DNA of 64,000 nt from Mesostigma viride (Eukaryota; Streptophyta; Mesostigmatophyceae; Mesostigmatales; Mesostigmataceae): contig RPFO01000104.1 in assembly GCA_009746045.1 (NCBI GenBank), positions 4,782,477 to 4,846,476 on the forward strand. The letters are read 5' to 3'. Position 1 is the stretch's first letter; the number at the start of each line of letters is the position of its first letter. The position numbers were made by a program, and so were the translations under genes. Below, one piece after another: positions 59,101 through 64,000 of this stretch. Below the pieces are notes generated by a model. That model searched no databases. It was not told the DNA's origin and worked only from the letters and a program-made list of their open reading frames with translations.

Positions 59101-62100
59101 ACTGGTGGAGCCGGCACAGACGCTTCGACATCAGCTGCCGCACGCCTAATTCCGTTGGTTTCTCTGAAATTGCAGGCCAAAGGCTCTAGCTTTCATCCAT
59201 TTTCGGTTTCCTTGCATTGTACCTGGTGGATTTAATGCTACTGTACCTTGGGATCTATCTCTTTGGATCTGTCCCTGTTGTCCAGGTGCGACTATGTGTT
59301 TGTGATGGACGATGGCGTGATTGCGCATAAGGGCACCTACGACCAGCTGAGGAAAGTGCTCGACTTTTCGAGTGTCCTGGATGACGAGGCAGGCGCAGGG
59401 GCAAGCCCCGTGAAGCAGAGAGTCCCTGTGGGCCCGGTATGTCAATGAGGGAGGTTATTGGAACCGCACGTTTGCTACATTGTGGACTCGGGGGACGTTG
59501 CATATTTTTCTCAACCAGCACTTCTTCGATCTAGTGTTGCTACATGTCATGAGACACTGCTGTCTCAAGGCCTGCTGAATGCCGTGTAAGCGCAAATTCC
59601 TCTTCCCCTTTCTTAGCATTCTTTCAGTGGCCACCTGATACCTGCGCTTGGCAATAAGAGGCCTGAGCTTTTTCTGCTGTCCACTTATGCCGACCTCCTA
59701 CGAACTTTCGCAGCACAAAGAAGAAATTTTATGTCATCTTAGTTAGGAGACTCCTTCCATGTAATGCGACGAAAGGCTGCAAGTTTTGTTCGCACATCAA
59801 CTAACGTTTGCACAACAACCTGTGTGGCGTGTGCATGTGTGCAGGCGCCGCGTCACGAGGAGATCGCGCCAGCGCCGGCGGCACCAGGTCGGTACACCGC
59901 ACATTCATCTTGCATAGCTATGCTTTGCTACCAGGCAAAAACCGGTCGATACTACAAATACAAAGTCGATCTATGGAAGGGCGATAAAAAAGATGAGTAC
60001 AAATCAGCAATACATGCTAACAGACTCATACTTCCGTCCAAGGACTTTAAAAAACATTTTAAAAGGAGCCTCGTTGCACGAGCCTGGTGCATTCAAACAA
60101 CCCAGGTGCCCCTGGAACCCATGCATTTTGCTCGTGTTTGTGCGTGATCGGCTCCTCCCTTGCGCTCGAACGTGCTTGCCTTGTTTTTCTCGCATCTATC
60201 GTCTCCTACAACCCACCCAAATTGTGTGTATATGATAATGCCCCCTCCCAAAGCCCCTCCAAAGGAGCCTACGCTAAATAAAAACCATTTCTAGCATCTG
60301 AGATATCACCCAGAAAACATTATCCAACTGAGACATGACTCGATGGATGCACTAATACTTGTGTCTGCTAAACCAGCTCCAGCCCTTTTCCCAGAAGGCC
60401 TTCCTCTCCCATCTCCACGCTTTGCTCTCTTCATACCACTGGCATTCCGACGCCTCTTTTTTGTCCTATGCCTCTTTTTTGTACCTTTTTCCGTTAATTC
60501 TTGCAGCAGCTGCTGCTGCTCACCGATGCAGCATCGATATAGACCAAGGTGCGTGCCGAGCAAGCCCACGTGTGCACTCTACATTAGTACCAATATGTTT
60601 GAAATGATGCTCGTGCAATGACCGAGGTCCGCATGTTTGAGCACGTTTTTCGATGCTTCGCAGGCACGGCCATCGAATGCCAGTATGTAACTCAGTCTCA
60701 CTTTCATATGCCAGTTTACCCCTCAGTGACAATAATGGTATAGTGGTATAGCACTGGCAGCCCCCTTGGAGATGATCTCCAAGGGTTACTGCCTTAGCAT
60801 TCACATCTGCTATCCATAATGTGTTGAGTTAGCTGCTGAGACTTCCGCAATGTTCATGCTGCATTTGATAAGTGTCTCAAGTCTAAGGGATAACACAGCA
60901 TGGGGCTTCGTAGCTTCGTGATTGATCAATTCTTTGCACGCGGGGTTGTCAACTCTTGGCACTGTATCCTACTGACTGAGTTTTTAAGGGCATTTCATTA
61001 GCGATTTAAAGCTTACCCACGCATATTTGAATGCATCGGGCTCCTTTACCATGTATCACCCCAACAGGGCTAGCGCACCCCCTGCTACCCGTCTCCCTGA
61101 CCCAGACGCATCAAGCCACCGCCATCGAGTCAAGGAGCACGGGCTCTGTCAAGCTGTGGGTGGTGCTCGCCTACATCAAATACATGGGCTTCTTCACTTT
61201 CACGGTCGTCATGGCCTTGATGGTGGGGGGGCAGGCAGCGTACATCTTGTCGGACTGGTGAGTTGGCTTGCCTCTGAGTAGTCAGTCTGGAACAGCAGCT
61301 CGCTGCGGCATACAATGGTTATAACGGAAACCTTGCCTTATTAAATTAAAAAGTGTTTTCTGTTGTTCTGTCTAAGGCAGTAAAATGGTGATGAATTGAA
61401 GCCCGGTTGTTCTCCATTCGACAGATGGAAAGAGGTGTGAAACGATTGCGTGCTCGTGTCCTGCAGCATCGAATCCTGGCTGTGTTGGGATTACTGCCAG
61501 CTCTAATTAAATGTCCTTACTGGTGTTCTAATTAAATGTCCTTACTGGTGTTCTAATTAAATGTCCTTACTGGTGTTCTAATTAAATGTCCTTACTGGTG
61601 TTCTAATTAAATGTCCTTACTGGTGTTCTAATTAAATGTCCTTACTGGTGTTCTTGCAGGTTCCTTGCGAACTGGGCAAGGAGCAAGCCAGGGGGCGAAA
61701 AGGAGAACCTGCGCCTCTATGGGGTACGCGTGCAAGCACATGAATCACAGTTTTGCTGAATCTTGTATCATTTCTCAACCTTGTTCTACTAACAACAGCC
61801 CTAGACATGCACGTCTTTAACATGCATGACTGTGTTGCGCATGCAGCTGTGATAAGAAATGATTGAAATTCACTAAAGCTGGCAGTAGTCGCCCTCCTAG
61901 GCTCGTGCAAAAGGGGGGGGGGGGGGGTCTGGAACTACGCAACTGATGCTTCAAGTATTCTTACTCATTCACTACTACTAAGTTGAGTATGGATCCATGG
62001 TTGGCTGTCATGGAAGGAGCCACAATGACGTCTTTTCTATCCTCCATAAATGGATGGACCCTCATGTTCTACCAGTGTTGTACACAGCGACGGTAGGATG

Positions 62101-63768
62101 TGATCTAGACACCACTCACCCATTTTTTCTCCTATTTAAAAAAAAATTCTTAAAGCACAGTATACAGGAAATGCCTACTGAACACAGCTCAATTTAAACA
62201 CGATCTCCATCGCCCCCACACCCTTGTGCCTGCCCGCATTGATCCACCCAGGTTCTGATCGCCGCCACCGTGGCCCTCTCCTTCTCCCGTGCGCCGCTCT
62301 TCTTCTACATGGCCATCCGTGCCGCGTCGCGACTGCACGCGGCAATGCTGCGCACGCTGCTGCGCGCGCCGCTCTCCTTCTTCCACAAGAACCCTGCGGG
62401 CCGCGTGTTGAACCGATTCGCAGCCGACCAGGGCACCGTGGACGACCAGCTGCCGCTGCAGTTGTTCAGCTTCTTCCAGGTGAACTAGATGGGTAATTAT
62501 ATCAGTTAGTAAGGATAATCGACCTGAACCAAAAGGACAATGCATTGCAAACGGGTTGACAGTAAAAACATGGGATTCCAAGCTAACCTAGGGCCTAGGG
62601 GATGACGAGCAACGTACGAACTACACGACATATTCTGTCTCAACAGTATGGTCCCAGACGTGAGGCTATGCTTCTTTTTATGAGCTGCAGCCGCAGGGTC
62701 GCGAGGCTAGACTGTGCCGGAACCACAGGGGGACACGACAGGCTGCGAATATGGGAACCACAGGGGGACACGACAGGCTGCGAATATGGGAACCACAGGG
62801 GGACACGACAGGCTGCGAATATGGGAACCACAGGGGGACACGACAGGCTGCGAATATGGGAACCACAGGGGGACACGACAGGCTGCGAATATGGGAAACA
62901 CAGGGGGACACGACAGGCTGCGAATATGGGAACCACAGGGGGACACGACAGGCTGCGAATATGGGAACCACAGGGGGACACGACAGGCTGCGAATATGGG
63001 TGGCGATAGGAGTACCAGCACAGAACAATGTGACATTTTCGTGGTTCCAGGGGAGACCAACGTGAGACGCTGTTCCGTTCTGCACCGGGGGAGCAGGGAG
63101 AGGCTGATTGTGGTATATGGCTCTTATGAGCTAGCTGCTGCTGATTGGATTGAAACGACTTCTTTTGCTTTAGAAACTTGTGGAAGGTGGAGCGCATTCG
63201 TAAGTGGTGATGAGGTTTTGCTGCTGGTGTGTCCAAAGCAAGGGGGGACGTGTGGCATTGTATTGCTAGTTATAATAACAGGCAGACAGTAGGTTCAGGA
63301 CCGTTAAGAGGTGGGAGGGATAGGCGAGTAACCAGGGTCTTAGTTAGCGGTGGGAAATGCCTAAAATTGTGTGATAGCATCGCCATGGTAGTGCTTTAGT
63401 GGCATTTTTACCTTTTTGGCAAGGCCTCTAGTACGCCGAGAATCTAAGGCGCTGCGCCATGATCTCAAAAACTCTGCCCGTCATCGTCCTGCCTTCACTT
63501 CCCGAGAGGGACAGGAAGATCGTCCGCAGCAATAGGAATCCGAAGCCTGAGTGAGGGTCGCAGCCTCGGTGATTTTGCTATGAAACAAGTAGTGTTGTTT
63601 ACTGGGAGCCTACCTGGTGGGATAAAGTCAACCATGATGCACTGATCGCATGTATGCCCGTACAATTTTGCAGTTGTCCTTCATCTGCCTGGGCACCCTG
63701 GTGCTGGTCGTCATGGGCGTCCCCTGGGTGGCGCTCCTAATCGTGCCCCTTTTCCTCGTCTTCTTGAG
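44174..63768 (+). CDS. ABCC: ABC transporter, ABCC4/MRP4-like; 25 exons, 3' end outside window
   Basis: Exons 44174-44287, 44528-44659, 45249-45407, 46126-46205, 47566-47645, 48408-48538, 49206-49310, 49779-49859, 50765-50856, 51519-51669, 52427-52522, 53073-53670, 54330-54409, 54991-55095, 55662-55677, 56843-56901, 57099-57187, 58118-58202, 58764-58867, 59286-59436, 59845-59887, 61068-61257, 61660-61723, 62252-62479 and 63674-63768 join in frame (about 1042 residues). No TMD0: the N-terminus goes from FSW to [17 protein letters not shown], as in ABCC4. TMD1 has HYIWVAPLE and [15 protein letters not shown]1: Walker A GKVGSGKSS (632-640, split by an intron), Q-loop VAQQPFIMAG, signature NLSGGQ (721-726), Walker B IALLDD (742-747), SAVD, H-loop THQL (His 779). 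TMD2 begins at about 865 ([16 protein letters not shown]). ABCC4-type pumps export organic anions and conjugates. NBD2 lies beyond the window. Confidence 0.9.
49528..49597. repeat. 8-bp repeat (TGGAATAG)n in ABC intron 7
   Basis: About eight units, ending in TGGGGCAG variants. Confidence 0.9.
52918..53022 (+). mobile_element. LINE 3' end in ABC intron 11
   Basis: TGATGCAGACGATATTTG through TACTCCGTGGCATGCC to CGCAAGTACTTATG. It aligns with 36220-36318, including the terminal hairpin. The tail is reduced to a single ACTT unit. Confidence 0.75.
55750..56205. repeat. 58-bp minisatellite in ABC intron 15
   Basis: Eight near-identical units beginning GGGTGGGGTTGAGTGGGGG and ending ATCTATTAACGCATA, with T/C variation (GTTGAG/GTCGAG). 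Confidence 0.93.
57765..57855 (+). repeat. dispersed repeat, possibly tRNA-derived
   Basis: GGGATGCCTTAGGATCAGG, then CCTATAGTCGCG, then GAGAGGTC, then GTTCGATTCC. The same block, without the final GTTCGATTCC, lies in helicase intron 3 at about 27512-27585. The last motif resembles a pol III B-box. No folded tRNA was found, so a SINE head is only a suggestion. Confidence 0.35.
61504..61655. repeat. 25-bp repeat forming the 3' splice site of ABC exon 23
   Basis: Six units of TAATTAAATGTCCTTACTGG followed by TGTTC. The last unit runs directly into TTGCAG and exon 23 at 61660. Each unit offers TTACTGG-type branchpoint-like sequence. Confidence 0.92.
62722..63001. repeat. 35-bp minisatellite in ABC intron 24
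   Basis: Eight units containing AACCACAGGGGGACACGACA and GGCTGCGAATATGGG, one with AAACACAG. All six frames stay open through it, so the long frames here are artefacts. Confidence 0.93.
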
Positions 63769-64000
63769 GTGGGCTTGATAATGACTACTGGTGCTGCTGC
63801 ACATTTTCCTTTCCTGCAAGTGGATCTAGCCGATCAATCTGTGACTCCTTACCTGCATTACTGCTCTATCTTTCATCGCTATTTTCATGACTGTCCTTCA
63901 TCACTAGTGGCACGCCTTCAAATGACCTTGCTTGTATTGGGATGCTGCAAAACATCAGGGTCATGAGCCACGTGGCGCTCAGGTTTACTTGCTACCAACT

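Noticed and set aside
62640-63292. Frames of up to 198 residues through the 35-bp array
   Set aside because: Same artefact. The region is intron 24 of the ABC gene, between exons that join in frame.
63430-63480. tRNA-Leu-like segment (CCGAGAATCTAAGGCGCTGC)
   Set aside because: The D-arm-like start is convincing, but no anticodon stem or T-arm could be folded downstream.

Overview
This is a nuclear segment of an intron-rich eukaryote. Three spliced genes can be rebuilt with GT-AG junctions that keep the reading frame at every step: a DDX20/Gemin3-type DEAD-box helicase (+, 21569-32925, 7 exons), an NCL-type Na+/Ca2+ exchanger with two EF-hands (-, 42962-37201, 7 exons), and an ABCC4-like full-size ABC transporter (+, 44174 to beyond the right edge, 25 exons visible including a 16-nt microexon). 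NCL exchangers are best known from land plants and green algae. This NCL copy also starts with a leader that looks like a plastid/thylakoid bipartite transit peptide. A green-lineage alga or a related phototrophic protist is therefore the best guess; this is inference, not proof.

Layout. 1-13965 is a graveyard of broken non-LTR retrotransposons (LINEs) on both strands: reverse-transcriptase (RT) pieces, C-terminal pieces, ORF1 pieces, and many isolated 3' ends with small terminal hairpins and short AT-rich tails. It also holds a gutted piggyBac transposase (about 2960-4247, -) and a possible DNA element bounded by inverted AATACGGCGTATT-type motifs (about 8735-10441). 13990-19720 is tandem-repeat land: a 184-bp satellite, a 1.8-kb compound tetranucleotide tract (CCCA, then ACGC, then CCCT), and a two-variant 54-bp minisatellite. 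21569-32925 is the helicase gene, whose 3.8-kb first intron carries 31-bp and 29-bp minisatellites. 33060-36960 is a second LINE cluster. 37201-42962 is the exchanger. 42963-44173 is the divergent intergenic region shared by the exchanger and the ABC gene; it contains a 284-bp MITE-like element. 44174-64000 is the ABC transporter with intronic minisatellites.

The three genes do not form an obvious pathway. The exchanger and the ABC transporter are divergent membrane transport genes; the helicase belongs to a family known for snRNP/SMN-complex work. The most unusual signal is that tandem duplications repeatedly sit on exon/intron boundaries. Exon 3 and exon 4 of the exchanger, exon 6 of the helicase and exon 7 of the ABC gene each have extra copies of the exon end plus its 5' splice site. 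A 25-bp array also builds one 3' splice site of the ABC gene. The second notable signal is a set of distinct LINE 3'-terminal hairpin families, some of whose 3' ends meet tail to tail on a shared microsatellite.
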